Shown here: in pieces, positions 54,190 to 63,745 of the stretch
Numbering within the stretch: position 1 is the stretch's first letter
How the letters are laid out: every line of letters begins with the position of its first letter
Assembly: GCA_031181585.1 (NCBI GenBank)
Contig: JAPSKP010000003.1
Span: 1 to 64,000 of the forward strand
Length of the DNA: 64,000 bases
Direction: 5' to 3'
Origin: Lysinibacillus sp.
GTDB lineage: Bacteria > Bacillota > Bacilli > Bacillales_A > Planococcaceae
Notes under the pieces: model-generated
Seen by the model: the letters and a program-made list of their open reading frames with translations, nothing else
Database searches by the model: none
Told to the model about the DNA's origin: nothing
Made by a program: the position numbers and the translations under genes

Positions 54190-54225
54190 AAGCATAGGCG
54201 TCTGCTCATACAGACGCCTATGCTT
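54190..54225. terminator. Bidirectional terminator between hutH and the FAD oxidoreductase
   Basis: AAGCATAGGCGTCTG / CAGACGCCTATGCTT (54190-54204 with 54211-54225), a 15-bp perfect stem between convergent genes. Confidence 0.85.
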
Positions 54226-54227
54226 AT

Positions 54228-55439
54228 TTACGTTTTTATACCATTTTTACGGTCTAGCGTCACAAGGCGAGCGTCATCATTTTCCCTGCCCATCACGAGA
54301 TCGGCTAGTATTTTGGATCCGAGCATACTGTAGACTGTACCGCTTCCACCAAGGCCGAGCAGATAAAAATGGTTCGGCTGTTCCGGGTGTTCGCCGATGA
54401 ACGGGAGAGCATCCTTTGAATTACCGAATGAAGCCCCGTAAAGATAATCAGCTTTCACTTCATATTGCGGGAACAGTTCATGGAGTTCTTCCAAGAGCTT
54501 TTTTGTATGCTTTTGGATTCTTTTTTCACTCGGTGCCTTTGCCTTTTTATCATCAAGACCACCAATAATAATCCGGTTGTCAATTGTAGTACGTAAGTAC
54601 AGATAAGGCCTCGCCGTTTCCCAAATGAGAGCTTTTTCATGCCATCCTTCGAAGTTAGGGATTGGGTTTGTCACGAGCGCATAGGAACGATTGATATTAG
54701 CCCCTTTTACCTTACCGAATGGCACGTCATGATAGCCGGTTGTGTAGATAATTTTTTGTGTACGGAAGATGCCGGCAATCGTGTGAATAGTAATTGCTTC
54801 ATTTTCATCTTCAATGACATGGACAGGTGTATGTTCAAATACATGGAGCCCTCGTTCTTTTAACTGTTCTAGTAGTTCCTGTACAAATTTATAAGGATTA
54901 AATTCTGCATCGTTATAGGTGACAAGGGCAGCAGATTTTTCAAATCCCATCTTCTTCTTCAGGACACGGCTTCCCCAGTAATCTACGGGAAATCCAAACT
55001 TGAGAAGTGTCTCAAATTCCTTTTGTATTTTCTTTTTATGTTTTTTTCTACTTGCATAATAAATGCTTGGACGCCGGATAAAATCTGCTTTGTTTAGCAT
55101 TGTTTGCGAAATTTCCTCGAGTTCATCTAATGCTGTATTACAAAGTTTATAAAAATGAACCGCATCCTTTTTTCCAATTTGCTCAATCAACTCGTGAAGC
55201 ATGATGTCGTTGGAATATTGAAGAAGTCCGGTATTGGCAGACGTACTTCCTTCTCCGGGGACCTCCTTATCCAAAATAGCAATTTTCAGTCCTTCATCCA
55301 TTAATGCCTTTGCTGTTAAAACACCACTAATACCACCGCCGACAATGATAGCATCATAAAACGGTGAAATTTCCGGATTGGTATGAGGCTGTTTTATATA
55401 AGTATCAGGCCAAAATACGCGGCCATTAATAATATCCAT
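54228..55439 (-). CDS. FAD-dependent oxidoreductase (DAO/glycine oxidase-like)
   Basis: A 403-residue flavoprotein. The Rossmann motif AIIVGGGISGVLTAKALMD near residue 30 is followed by STSANTGLL in the position of the family's FAD-contact loop. The C-terminal FGNSKDALPFIGEHPEQPNH then FYLLGLGGSGTVYSMLGSKI closes the FAD site. DAO-family enzymes oxidise amines or D-amino acids; the substrate is not predictable. The ATG at 55439 follows AAAGGAGGTAGCGAA; an in-frame ATG 24 bases upstream lies ahead of that ribosome binding site. It is convergent to hutH. Confidence 0.88.
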   Translation of the reverse strand: MDIINGRVFWPDTYIKQPHTNPEISPFYDAIIVGGGISGVLTAKALMDEGLKIAILDKEVPGEGSTSANTGLLQYSNDIMLHELIEQIGKKDAVHFYKLCNTALDELEEISQTMLNKADFIRRPSIYYASRKKHKKKIQKEFETLLKFGFPVDYWGSRVLKKKMGFEKSAALVTYNDAEFNPYKFVQELLEQLKERGLHVFEHTPVHVIEDENEAITIHTIAGIFRTQKIIYTTGYHDVPFGKVKGANINRSYALVTNPIPNFEGWHEKALIWETARPYLYLRTTIDNRIIIGGLDDKKAKAPSEKRIQKHTKKLLEELHELFPQYEVKADYLYGASFGNSKDALPFIGEHPEQPNHFYLLGLGGSGTVYSMLGSKILADLVMGRENDDARLVTLDRKNGIKT

Positions 55440-55554
55440 TTCGCTACCTCCTTTATCGGCCATGTTTTACTATTTCCCCGTTCAAACCTCTTTCAATCAG
55501 TATGGCTCTAACATTTGCTATAATAGATAGGTCGTAGAAAGAGAGGCTTTGAAT

Positions 55555-56430
55555 ATGACAAAACATTTACTTATTGTAGACGGCATGGCACTGCTTTTCC
55601 GTTCGTTTTTCGCATCTGCTGCGATGAATCAATTCATCCGGCTTGAAGATGGTACGCCGACGAATGGCGTGCAGGGGTTTGCACGTCATGTACTAACAGC
55701 ACAAACTTTAATGAAGCCCACACATATAGCGATTTGCTGGGATATGGGGATGCATACATTCCGCAATGACTTATTTGATGGGTATAAGTCGAACCGTCCC
55801 GCTCCTCCGGAAGAGATGATCCCGCAATTTGATATGGCAAAAGAAGTGGCAGAAATGCTGGGATGGACGAACTTCGGTATTAAAGGGATGGAAGCGGATG
55901 ATCTCATCGGCTCTATGGTAGCAAAGTGGAAAGAAGAAGCGGCGATTACGGTCATTAGTGGAGATAAAGACCTGCTGCAATTGTTAAATCCACACACAAC
56001 GATCGCTTTAACGAAGAAAGGGTATACGGAATATGATGTATACACAGAAGAGCGATTTTTAAAAGAATATGGGATACAGCCTGCTCAATTTGCCGATGTG
56101 AAGGCATTTATGGGAGATGCAAGTGATGGATATCCTGGGGTGAAGGGGATAGGACCGAAAACGGCACTAAAGCTCATTCAGGAGTTTGGTTCCATTGAGG
56201 GCGTTCTGGAGGCACTCCCAACGCTAAAAGCTGGCCAGCGAATTAAAATTGGTGAAAATGAAGGGATGCTGAGATTATCCTATCAGCTGGCTCAAATTCA
56301 CTGTGAAGCACCAATTGAAAGAGAACTGGAGCATTTGCTTGTTCCTTCCACATATACGCCGCAATTAGAAGTCTTACAGCAGCGAGGGCTGCGTCTGATT
56401 GTGAAGCATGCCAAAGCATTAGGCTTATAA
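55555..56430 (+). CDS. 5'-3' exonuclease (YpcP-like, Pol I N-domain homologue)
   Basis: A 291-residue stand-alone 5'-nuclease. Metal-binding acidic residues lie in LIVDGMALLFRSFF, GMEADDLIGS and VISGDKDLLQL, and KAFMGDASDGYPGVKGIGPK provides the helix-hairpin-helix region. It would remove RNA primers or flaps in DNA replication and repair, alongside or instead of the Pol I domain. The ATG at 55555 follows AGAGAGG; an in-frame TTG six bases upstream is less well spaced. It is monocistronic. Confidence 0.9.
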   Translation: MTKHLLIVDGMALLFRSFFASAAMNQFIRLEDGTPTNGVQGFARHVLTAQTLMKPTHIAICWDMGMHTFRNDLFDGYKSNRPAPPEEMIPQFDMAKEVAEMLGWTNFGIKGMEADDLIGSMVAKWKEEAAITVISGDKDLLQLLNPHTTIALTKKGYTEYDVYTEERFLKEYGIQPAQFADVKAFMGDASDGYPGVKGIGPKTALKLIQEFGSIEGVLEALPTLKAGQRIKIGENEGMLRLSYQLAQIHCEAPIERELEHLLVPSTYTPQLEVLQQRGLRLIVKHAKALGL

Positions 56431-56434
56431 AAAA

Positions 56435-56470
56435 AGAGCACGAGGGAGTTAGTCCCTCGGCTCTATTTTG
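56435..56470. terminator. Bidirectional terminator after the exonuclease gene
   Basis: GAGCACGAGGGA / TCCCTCGGCTC is followed by TATTTTG; it serves both convergent genes. Confidence 0.8.
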
Positions 56471-56973
56471 ACAAAGCTCAATACATGTCGATTATCATCA
56501 TAACAAATGGAACGTACTTTGCTTTCGCGGTCGCGGCCACCGTTATCATGGATGATTAAGTGAAGGCAGTCATCTTTTATCTCATAGCCAATTAGCGGTA
56601 CCCAGTGGTATTTGTATAGCGGCTTTTTGTTTGTAAACCATTGGAACGTAAAATATTGGTCAAATTTCATGGCTACAGGATTACCATGCTTAAGCTGCAT
56701 GATTGCTTCAGATAAATTGCACTCGTCTATCAGGAATTCCTCACCAAGCTGCTCTCGCAGCTTTCGGATGAAGCGCCATTTGAAGAGTCCAATTTTTGTT
56801 CCGCCTAATAGTTCATATAGTTCATTAATGTCCTTTTTTACTACGGTATGATTTTGAGATAAATAATTTAGAATGACATGAGCAGTTGTTGGTCCGCATG
56901 CAGAATTACGAAATTCCGGGCGGACTGTGTCGTTATATTGGGACATTCCATTAACGTCTAATAAAACACGCAT
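56449..56973 (-). CDS. C39-like papain-fold cysteine peptidase family protein
   Basis: A 174-residue protein with a likely Cys-His-Asn/Asp triad: C26 in NSACGPTTAHVILNYL, H123 in YKYHWVPLIGYE, and D143/N144 in IIHDNGG. The layout follows the C39_2 peptidase family of bacterial proteases. No signal peptide is visible, so it may be cytoplasmic. It lies alone with its end in the shared terminator. Substrate unknown. Confidence 0.78.
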   Translation of the reverse strand: MRVLLDVNGMSQYNDTVRPEFRNSACGPTTAHVILNYLSQNHTVVKKDINELYELLGGTKIGLFKWRFIRKLREQLGEEFLIDECNLSEAIMQLKHGNPVAMKFDQYFTFQWFTNKKPLYKYHWVPLIGYEIKDDCLHLIIHDNGGRDRESKVRSICYDDNRHVLSFVKIEPRD

Positions 56974-57057
56974 TTTACGTCACCTCCGATTCCGTTCTAT
57001 AAAGTCTATTAATACCCACTTACCTAAAAAATAATCCTTTCACCAAATCGGATATTG

Positions 57058-57087
57058 AAAAAAGGCCCGCCTGTAGACGAGCCTTTT
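57058..57087 (-). terminator. Terminator downstream of the thioredoxin-like gene
   Basis: AAAAGGC / GCCTTTT (57060-57066 with 57081-57087), extended by CG pairs, followed on the minus strand by TTCAATATC. Confidence 0.6.
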
Positions 57088-57219
57088 ACCAATGATATCC
57101 TGTGTTGCTGAGCAGAATGATAACCGCTCATACCCACTACCTAAAGCAGAAAGTATAGAGACAAGTGATCTCTTGTTAGAAGAGAAGATGTCTTCTGATT
57201 AGGCAATAAGAGCATTCCA

Positions 57220-57537
57220 TTAATTTTGTGCTTCTAAGAAATCTGTTACTTGTTCTGGAGATTTTGCATTAGCACTATGCAAATGAGCAAGCTTTTCTCC
57301 ATTTTGGAAAATCAATAATGAAGGAATACCCATTACTTGATACTTCTCTGCTAATTCCGGGAAGTTGTCACGGTTGGCAGAATACCATACATATTGATTA
57401 TATTCTTCAACGATCGGATCGATGAACATATCCATACGTGTACAATCTGGGCACCATCCCGCAAAGAATTTCACGATGACCTTTTTATCACCGGAAATGA
57501 TTTCATTGAATTGATCTACTGTAGTAATTTCTATCAT
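57220..57537 (-). CDS. Thioredoxin-family protein
   Basis: A 105-residue thioredoxin-fold protein with the redox pair in FFAGWCPDC (C29 and C32) and cis-Pro in MGIPSLLIFQNGE. The CPDC centre differs from the CGPC of classical thioredoxin, as in many Bacillus paralogues. The ATG at 57537 follows AAGGAGCGTG; an upstream frame extension has no ribosome binding site. It would act in cytoplasmic thiol-disulfide exchange. It is monocistronic. Confidence 0.9.
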   Translation of the reverse strand: MIEITTVDQFNEIISGDKKVIVKFFAGWCPDCTRMDMFIDPIVEEYNQYVWYSANRDNFPELAEKYQVMGIPSLLIFQNGEKLAHLHSANAKSPEQVTDFLEAQN

Positions 57538-57797
57538 ACATATCACGCTCCTTATACTTGCTAGTTTACACATATTAGCGAAGAGCGGGAAGTGTTTTGC
57601 TCTGAAAGGGGAAGAAGGAAAAAAGTTTTCAGCTAAAATATAATGAATCGATGTTTATTATTTTATTGGTATATCAATGAAATGGAATGAAATTTCAGAT
57701 TTTTATAGAAAAGGTACTGAAAAAATGTTGCTAAAAATGACAAAATCATCTACACTAAGAACAGAAAAGCTGTTTCAAGTTTTTTTTTCGTTAAAAA

Positions 57798-57817
57798 ATG
57801 AATGATTGTTCATTCGG
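57798..57817. promoter_or_regulatory. FadR-like operator upstream of fadN
   Basis: TGAATGA-TTGT-TCATTCG resembles the B. subtilis FadR (TetR-type) box ATGAATGANTANTCATTCAT. It lies 30 bases before the fadN start codon. FadR represses beta-oxidation genes and is released by long-chain acyl-CoA. Confidence 0.7.
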
Positions 57818-57847
57818 TACAAAAGAGTGGAGAAGGGGGAAGTTCTC

Positions 57848-60238
57848 GTGACTTACAAAATTCAAAAAGCGGCCGTATTAGGGTCAGGGGTTATGGGGTC
57901 AGGTATTGCTGCGCATTTAGCGAATATCGGCATCCCGACATTATTGTTAGATATCGTACCAAAAGAAGTGACTGCAGAAGAGCAGGCTAAGGGATACACA
58001 ATAGAAAGCCCGCAAGTTCGCAATCGTTTTGCAACAGGTGCCCTGCAAAAACTTCTAAAACAAAAGCCGGCACCATTAGCAGCTAAAAAGAATCTTGCGC
58101 TCATTACGGCTGGGAACTTTGAGGATGATTTCGATAAATTAAAAGATGTAGATTGGATTATTGAAGTTATTGTAGAAAACCTTGATATCAAAAAGGGACT
58201 GATGGAAAAAATCGATACGGTCCGTAAACCAGGTACGATTGTCAGCTCGAATACATCAGGGGTAAGCATCAATGCAATGGCTGAAGGACGTTCGGAAGAT
58301 TTCCAAAAACATTTCCTTGGGACGCATTTCTTCAACCCGCCACGCTATTTAAAATTATTGGAGGTTATTCCTTCTACTGCAACTGCACCGGAAGTAGTCT
58401 CATTTATGCAGACATTCGGGGAAGATGTTCTAGGCAAAGGAGTAGTAGTCGCAAAAGATACGCCGAACTTCATTGCAAATCGGATCGGGACATACGGCTT
58501 GATCATCACGATGAAGGAGATGCAGGAACGCGGCTATTCTGTAGGAGAAGTTGATTCAGTGACAGGACCATTGATTGGCCGTCCAAAGTCAGCGACATTC
58601 CGTACGCTCGATGTAGTCGGTTTAGATACATTTGCGCATGTAGCGAAAAATGTATATGACAACACAACGGGCGAAGAGCAGGCAGTATTTGCCGAGAATC
58701 CAATCTTGAAGAAAATGGTTGAAAATGGATGGCTTGGTGCCAAATCCGGTCAAGGTTTCTTCGTAAAGAAAGGAAAAGAAATTTTAGAGCTTAATATAGA
58801 TACATTTGAATATGAGCCGGTGAAAAAGCTGAAAACGCCTTCTATGGAAATGGCAAAACAGGCACGCGGCTTAGGAAATAAGGTTAAAACTCTTGTCTAT
58901 GCAAAAGATCGTACAGGTGAATTGCTATGGAACATTTTTGCTCCGACATTGCTTTACTCAGCGCAGCTGACAGGTGAAATTGCCGATGACATTGTAGCGA
59001 TTGATAATGCAATGAAATGGGGCTTTGGCTGGACACAGGGGCCATTCGAAATGTGGGATGCAATCGGCGTGAAGCAATCCGTTGAAAAAATGAAGGAAGA
59101 AGGACGCGAAATTCCAGCGTTTGTTCAAGGTCTTCTCGACAAAGGGCTTGAAACCTTCTATTCAGAAGTGGACGGCGATTTAGCTTATTACAATGGCAAC
59201 GAATACGTAAAGGTGCCAGTAAATGAAAAGGCTATTAATTTAAAACGCTATAAGAAAAAGCATGGAGTAATTAAGTCAAATGCTGGCGCAAGTTTAATCG
59301 ATTTACAGGATGGAGTTTTACTGCTGGAGTTCCATTCACAATCAAATGCGATCGGTCTTGATATCATCCAAATGCTGAATGCAGGGATCGATGAACTAGA
59401 AAATAACTCCGCTTATAAAGGGCTTGTTATCGGAAACCAAGGTAAAAACTTCTGTGTAGGGGCAAACCTCGGCATGATTCTAATGGAAGCGCAGGATGAT
59501 AATATCTTTGAACTTGACTATGTAATCAATGCATTCCAAAAAGCAATGCGCCGTATTAAATATGCAGCAAAGCCAGTTGTAGCGGCTCCGTTCCAAATGA
59601 CGCTTGGCGGTGGTGCAGAAGTATGTTTACCGGCAGCTCATATCCAAGCTTCGGCAGAGACGTACATCGGCTTAGTAGAAGCAGGTGTAGGGGTCATCCC
59701 TGGAGGAGCAGGTAACCTTGGTCTTTACGAAAAATTCCTAAAAGGAATACCAAGCGGGGTAGATGTAGATCTGCAGACGGTCTTAAACAAAGTATTTGAA
59801 ACTATTGCGATGGCGAAAGTATCGACTTCCGGCGAAGAGGCGCGTGAAAATAACTTCCTGGACTTCGCTGATGGAGTTTCGGTAAACCCAGATCATTTAA
59901 TCTACGATGCCAAGCAGGCAGCCATTGCATTATATGATGCTGGCTACAAGCCTCCGGTGAAGCAGAAGATTAAAGTGGCAGGGGCACCAGGCTATGCAAC
60001 ACTGTTATTAGGTGCACAAGGCATGTTCGATTCTGGGTTCATTAGCGAATATGACCTTTCAATCGCAAAAAAACTTGCATTCGTTCTTGCAGGCGGTCTT
60101 GTACCATACGGAACGGAAGTGGATGAAGAGTATATTCTAGGCTTAGAGAAAAAGGCTTTCCTGGAGCTGGTACAGCATCCGAAAACACAGCAGCGTATGC
60201 AGCACATGCTGGTTAAGGGGAAACCATTACGCAACTAG
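57848..60238 (+). CDS. fadN: 3-hydroxyacyl-CoA dehydrogenase / enoyl-CoA hydratase FadN
   Basis: A 796-residue bifunctional beta-oxidation enzyme. The NAD site is AAVLGSGVMGSGIAAHLANI at about 8-27. SSNTSGVSINAMAEGRS and THFFNPPRYLKLLEVIPS follow. The C-terminal domain fold holds PFEMWDAIGV and, further on, the hydratase part: KGLVIGNQGKNFCVGANLGM and MTLGGGAEVCLPAAHIQAS. The order (dehydrogenase then hydratase) and length fit B. subtilis FadN. The GTG at 57848 follows GAAGGGGG. It is the first gene of fadN-fadA-fadE with a FadR-like box upstream. Confidence 0.93.
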   Translation: MTYKIQKAAVLGSGVMGSGIAAHLANIGIPTLLLDIVPKEVTAEEQAKGYTIESPQVRNRFATGALQKLLKQKPAPLAAKKNLALITAGNFEDDFDKLKDVDWIIEVIVENLDIKKGLMEKIDTVRKPGTIVSSNTSGVSINAMAEGRSEDFQKHFLGTHFFNPPRYLKLLEVIPSTATAPEVVSFMQTFGEDVLGKGVVVAKDTPNFIANRIGTYGLIITMKEMQERGYSVGEVDSVTGPLIGRPKSATFRTLDVVGLDTFAHVAKNVYDNTTGEEQAVFAENPILKKMVENGWLGAKSGQGFFVKKGKEILELNIDTFEYEPVKKLKTPSMEMAKQARGLGNKVKTLVYAKDRTGELLWNIFAPTLLYSAQLTGEIADDIVAIDNAMKWGFGWTQGPFEMWDAIGVKQSVEKMKEEGREIPAFVQGLLDKGLETFYSEVDGDLAYYNGNEYVKVPVNEKAINLKRYKKKHGVIKSNAGASLIDLQDGVLLLEFHSQSNAIGLDIIQMLNAGIDELENNSAYKGLVIGNQGKNFCVGANLGMILMEAQDDNIFELDYVINAFQKAMRRIKYAAKPVVAAPFQMTLGGGAEVCLPAAHIQASAETYIGLVEAGVGVIPGGAGNLGLYEKFLKGIPSGVDVDLQTVLNKVFETIAMAKVSTSGEEARENNFLDFADGVSVNPDHLIYDAKQAAIALYDAGYKPPVKQKIKVAGAPGYATLLLGAQGMFDSGFISEYDLSIAKKLAFVLAGGLVPYGTEVDEEYILGLEKKAFLELVQHPKTQQRMQHMLVKGKPLRN

Positions 60239-60380
60239 TTTGCAGGGGGAACGCTCGCATACTGCGTTATTGGTTCAGCCCATCTGATCTGCGAACGTTT
60301 TCTTTACAGTCTTAAATAATCATACGAGTTTAATAGAAAATGATGAATAGCATTCAGCTAAACAAGGGGGAGACATCACT

Positions 60381-61553
60381 ATGCGTGAAGCCGTTATTGT
60401 GGCAGGTGCAAGAACGCCAATCGGAAAAGCAAAAAAGGGTTCACTTGCAGCAATGCGTCCGGATGATTTCGGCGGCGTTGTTGTAAAAGAAACATTGAAA
60501 CGAGCAGGCTATGAAGGGCCAATCGATGATTTAATCATGGGTTGTGCAATGCCTGAAGCAGAACAAGGAATGAACGTGGCGCGTTTAATCGGAGCGCTTG
60601 CCGGTCTTCCGGATTCTACTCCTGCTATCACAGTCAATCGTTTCTGTTCATCAGGGCTGCAATCGATTGCCTATGCTGCAGAGCGTATTATGCTTGGCCA
60701 TTCTAAAGCGATTATTGCAGGCGGCGTAGAATCAATGAGCATGATTCCGATGACAGGAAATACAGTGCGGTTGAATCCAAAGCTGGCAGAAGAGGCACCT
60801 CAATATTATATGGGGATGGGACATACGGCAGAGGAAGTAGCACGCCGCTATGAAGTAAGCCGTGAAGACCAAGATGCTTTTGCAGTTCGTTCCCATGAGT
60901 TGGCTGAGAAAGCAATCAAAGAAGGAAAATTCAAGGATGAAATTGTACCGGTCGAAGTGACACAGCACTTTGTAGATAAGGATAATAAACCTGCATCACG
61001 TACATTTACATTCGATACAGACGAAGGTGTGCGTCCAGGTACAACAGTTGAAGGATTGGCAAAGCTTCGCCCGGCATTCAATATAAAAGGCTCTGTTACA
61101 GCAGGGAATGCTTCCCAGACTTCTGACGGGGCAGCAGCAGTGCTCGTAATGGACCGTGAAGAAGCCGAAGCACAAGGTATGAAGCCAATGGCGAAATTCC
61201 TAGGGTTTGCTGTTGGGGGAGTGCCGCCGGAAGTAATGGGAATTGGTCCGATTGAAGCGGTACCGAAAGCATTGAAAATCGCTGGTTTGACACAGGACCA
61301 AATCGATCTTTGGGAGATTAATGAAGCATTTGCTTCTCAATCAATCCAAGTCGTTCGCCACCTGGGTATTGATATGGATAAGGTCAATGTAAATGGCGGT
61401 GCTATTGCACTTGGTCATCCACTAGGTGCAACAGGTACAATCCTGACGCTTAAGCTGATTCATGAATTAAAACGCCGTGGACAAAAGTACGGTGTAGTCA
61501 CAATGTGTATCGGCGGCGGTATGGGTGCTGCAGGGGTGTTTGAAGTACTTTAA
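60381..61553 (+). CDS. fadA: 3-ketoacyl-CoA thiolase FadA
   Basis: A 390-residue thiolase. The acyl-enzyme Cys is C89 in TVNRFCSSGLQS, the His is in GGAIALGHPLGATG, and the second Cys is in MCIGGGMGAAG near the end. It cleaves 3-ketoacyl-CoA to acetyl-CoA and a shortened acyl-CoA, the last step of each beta-oxidation turn. GGGGGAG precedes the ATG. It lies 142 bases after fadN; no terminator was seen between. Confidence 0.95.
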   Translation: MREAVIVAGARTPIGKAKKGSLAAMRPDDFGGVVVKETLKRAGYEGPIDDLIMGCAMPEAEQGMNVARLIGALAGLPDSTPAITVNRFCSSGLQSIAYAAERIMLGHSKAIIAGGVESMSMIPMTGNTVRLNPKLAEEAPQYYMGMGHTAEEVARRYEVSREDQDAFAVRSHELAEKAIKEGKFKDEIVPVEVTQHFVDKDNKPASRTFTFDTDEGVRPGTTVEGLAKLRPAFNIKGSVTAGNASQTSDGAAAVLVMDREEAEAQGMKPMAKFLGFAVGGVPPEVMGIGPIEAVPKALKIAGLTQDQIDLWEINEAFASQSIQVVRHLGIDMDKVNVNGGAIALGHPLGATGTILTLKLIHELKRRGQKYGVVTMCIGGGMGAAGVFEVL

Positions 61554-61572
61554 TAAGCGTTAGAACAGCTTT

Positions 61573-61620
61573 CGGGAAGCACATTCTAATTGCCTCCGAA
61601 TGGGCTTCCCGGGCTTTCTA
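61573..61620 (+). terminator. Terminator-like hairpin between fadA and fadE
   Basis: CGGGAAGC / GCTTCCCG (61573-61580 with 61604-61611) is followed by GGCTTTC, a poor T-run. It may attenuate rather than end transcription. Confidence 0.5.
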
Positions 61621-61714
61621 TATATAAGAAATATAAATTCATTCAGCTGCAAATTCGCCAGTGCAGCCTGATTTACAATAGGCGAACCAAAACATTAAGG
61701 GGAGGATGTTCATA

Positions 61715-63496
61715 ATGGAACAAACAACAAACATTATTAAAGGCGGCGGATTCTTAATTGAGGACGTGGATATTAATCGTGTAATTACGCCAGAGGATTT
61801 CACAGACGAGCAGAAAATGATCGCGCAAACAACGACAGAGTTCGTGCAAAACGAAGTACTGCCGGTTGTCGAAAACTTGGAGCATCACGAATTCGAACAT
61901 TCAGTACGTTTATTGAAAACAGCAGGTGAACTAGGGCTGTTAGCTGCTGACGTACCGGAAGAATACGAAGGCCTTGGTCTTGATAAAATTTCTTCAGCAC
62001 TAATCGCAGAAAAATTGTCTCCAGCAGGTGGTTTCTCTATTACACATGGTGCACACGTAGGGATAGGTTCTTTGCCAATCGTCTTATTCGGTAACGAAGA
62101 GCAAAAATCAAAGTATCTTCCGAAGCTGGCTTCTGGCGAATTGATTGCTGCTTATGCATTGACTGAGCCAGGTTCAGGTTCAGATGCTTTAGGTGCAAAA
62201 ACAACTGCAAAATTAAATGAAGCAGGTACGCACTATGTATTAAACGGTGAAAAACAATGGATTACAAATGCCGGCTTTGCTGACGTATTTGTTGTCTATG
62301 CAAAAATCGATGGGGATAAATTCACGGCATTTATCGTAGAAAGATCATTCCCGGGTGTATCAGTAGGACCGGAAGAGAAGAAAATGGGGATCAAATCTTC
62401 TTCTACTCGTACATTGATTTTAGAGGATGCCCAAGTACCAGTGGAAAACTTACTTGGTGAAGTGGGCCGTGGTCACGTAATCGCATTCAACATTTTAAAC
62501 ATCGGCCGTTATAAATTAGGAGTTGGTACTGTAGGAGCTTCTAAGCGTGCGTTAGAGCTGGCTGTTCAATATGCAAACCAGCGCCAGCAATTTAAAACGC
62601 CATTATCAGGCTTCAGCCTGACAAAAGAAAAGCTAGCGACAATGGCATCTCAGTTATATGCTTCTGAGTCATTAAACTATCGTACGGTAGGGTACTTCGA
62701 AGATACATTAAGCCAGCTATCTCCTGAAGAGCAAAAGGACGGCCGTGCTATTGCAGCAGCAGTAGCAGAGTATGCGATTGAATGCTCTATTGCTAAAGTA
62801 TTCGGTTCTGAAACATTAGACTATATCGCGGATGAGGCCGTGCAATTACACGGTGGCTACGGCTTCATGGCAGAGTACGAAGTAGAGCGTATCTACCGTG
62901 ACTCCCGTATTAACCGTATCTTTGAAGGTACAAACGAAATCAACCGTATGATCGTGCCTGGTACATTCATGAAGAAAGCATTAAAAGGCGAGCTGCCGCT
63001 TCTTCAAGTAGCACAAAATCTGCAAAATGAGCTTCTTATGCTGATGCCTGAGGAATTAGAAGATGCTCCATTAGCACAAGAAAAATATCTTGTGAAAAAT
63101 GCGAAGAAAATTGCAGTTTTGGCAGCAGGTACAGCAGCGCAGGCATTTGGGGCTAAATTAGATCAAGAGCAAGAACTGCTTGTAAATATTGCAAACATTG
63201 CAAACCAATTATACGCAATGGAATCTGCAGTCATCCGTACACAAAAAGCAATCGAGCGTGACGGTGCAGAAAAAGCGAAGCAAAAAATTCTTTATACAGA
63301 AATTTTCTGCCAGGAAGCATTCGCGGAAATCGAAAAAGAAGCAAAAGATACATTGCTTGCTTCAGTGGAAGGCGATGCTGGACGTATGACATTATCGGCT
63401 TTACGTAAATTAACGCGTAACAACCCTTACAACCTGATTCCGAAAAAGCGTGAAGCAGCTGCAAAAATCATCGAAGCTGAAAAGTATACTGTGTAA
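61715..63496 (+). CDS. fadE: Acyl-CoA dehydrogenase FadE
   Basis: A 593-residue flavoprotein dehydrogenase. YALTEPGSGSDALGAKTTAK and EKQWITNAGFADVFVVYAK are FAD/substrate-contacting loops; QLHGGYGFMAEYEVERIYRD then RINRIFEGTNEINR is the C-terminal acyl-CoA dehydrogenase signature. An additional ~150-residue helical C-terminal region follows, as in FadE-type long enzymes of Bacillus. It oxidises acyl-CoA to trans-2-enoyl-CoA. GGGGAGG precedes the ATG at 61715; an earlier ATG at 61706 lies inside that site. Confidence 0.94.
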   Translation: MEQTTNIIKGGGFLIEDVDINRVITPEDFTDEQKMIAQTTTEFVQNEVLPVVENLEHHEFEHSVRLLKTAGELGLLAADVPEEYEGLGLDKISSALIAEKLSPAGGFSITHGAHVGIGSLPIVLFGNEEQKSKYLPKLASGELIAAYALTEPGSGSDALGAKTTAKLNEAGTHYVLNGEKQWITNAGFADVFVVYAKIDGDKFTAFIVERSFPGVSVGPEEKKMGIKSSSTRTLILEDAQVPVENLLGEVGRGHVIAFNILNIGRYKLGVGTVGASKRALELAVQYANQRQQFKTPLSGFSLTKEKLATMASQLYASESLNYRTVGYFEDTLSQLSPEEQKDGRAIAAAVAEYAIECSIAKVFGSETLDYIADEAVQLHGGYGFMAEYEVERIYRDSRINRIFEGTNEINRMIVPGTFMKKALKGELPLLQVAQNLQNELLMLMPEELEDAPLAQEKYLVKNAKKIAVLAAGTAAQAFGAKLDQEQELLVNIANIANQLYAMESAVIRTQKAIERDGAEKAKQKILYTEIFCQEAFAEIEKEAKDTLLASVEGDAGRMTLSALRKLTRNNPYNLIPKKREAAAKIIEAEKYTV

Positions 63497-63510
63497 TATA
63501 AGTTTATTGA

Positions 63511-63541
63511 GACCATTCTGCCTGAGCAGGATGGTCTTTTT
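63511..63541 (+). terminator. Terminator of the fadNAE unit
   Basis: GACCATTCTGC / GCAGGATGGTC (63511-63521 with 63526-63536) followed by TTTTTC. Confidence 0.92.
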
Positions 63542-63745
63542 CGTATAAAGGCATTTACGCCTATGGCAATTTTGGAAACGAGACATACTTTACTTATAAC
63601 ATGCATGATTGGATGCGGATGCCCCGAAACCTCCATAACTGGTAAACAATAAATTTCATGGAAATAGATTTTAAATTTTTAGCTTTTCTAGACTGTTTCC
63701 TTTACAATGGGGGAGGACAAATTTATATAAAAAGGGGCAACATTC

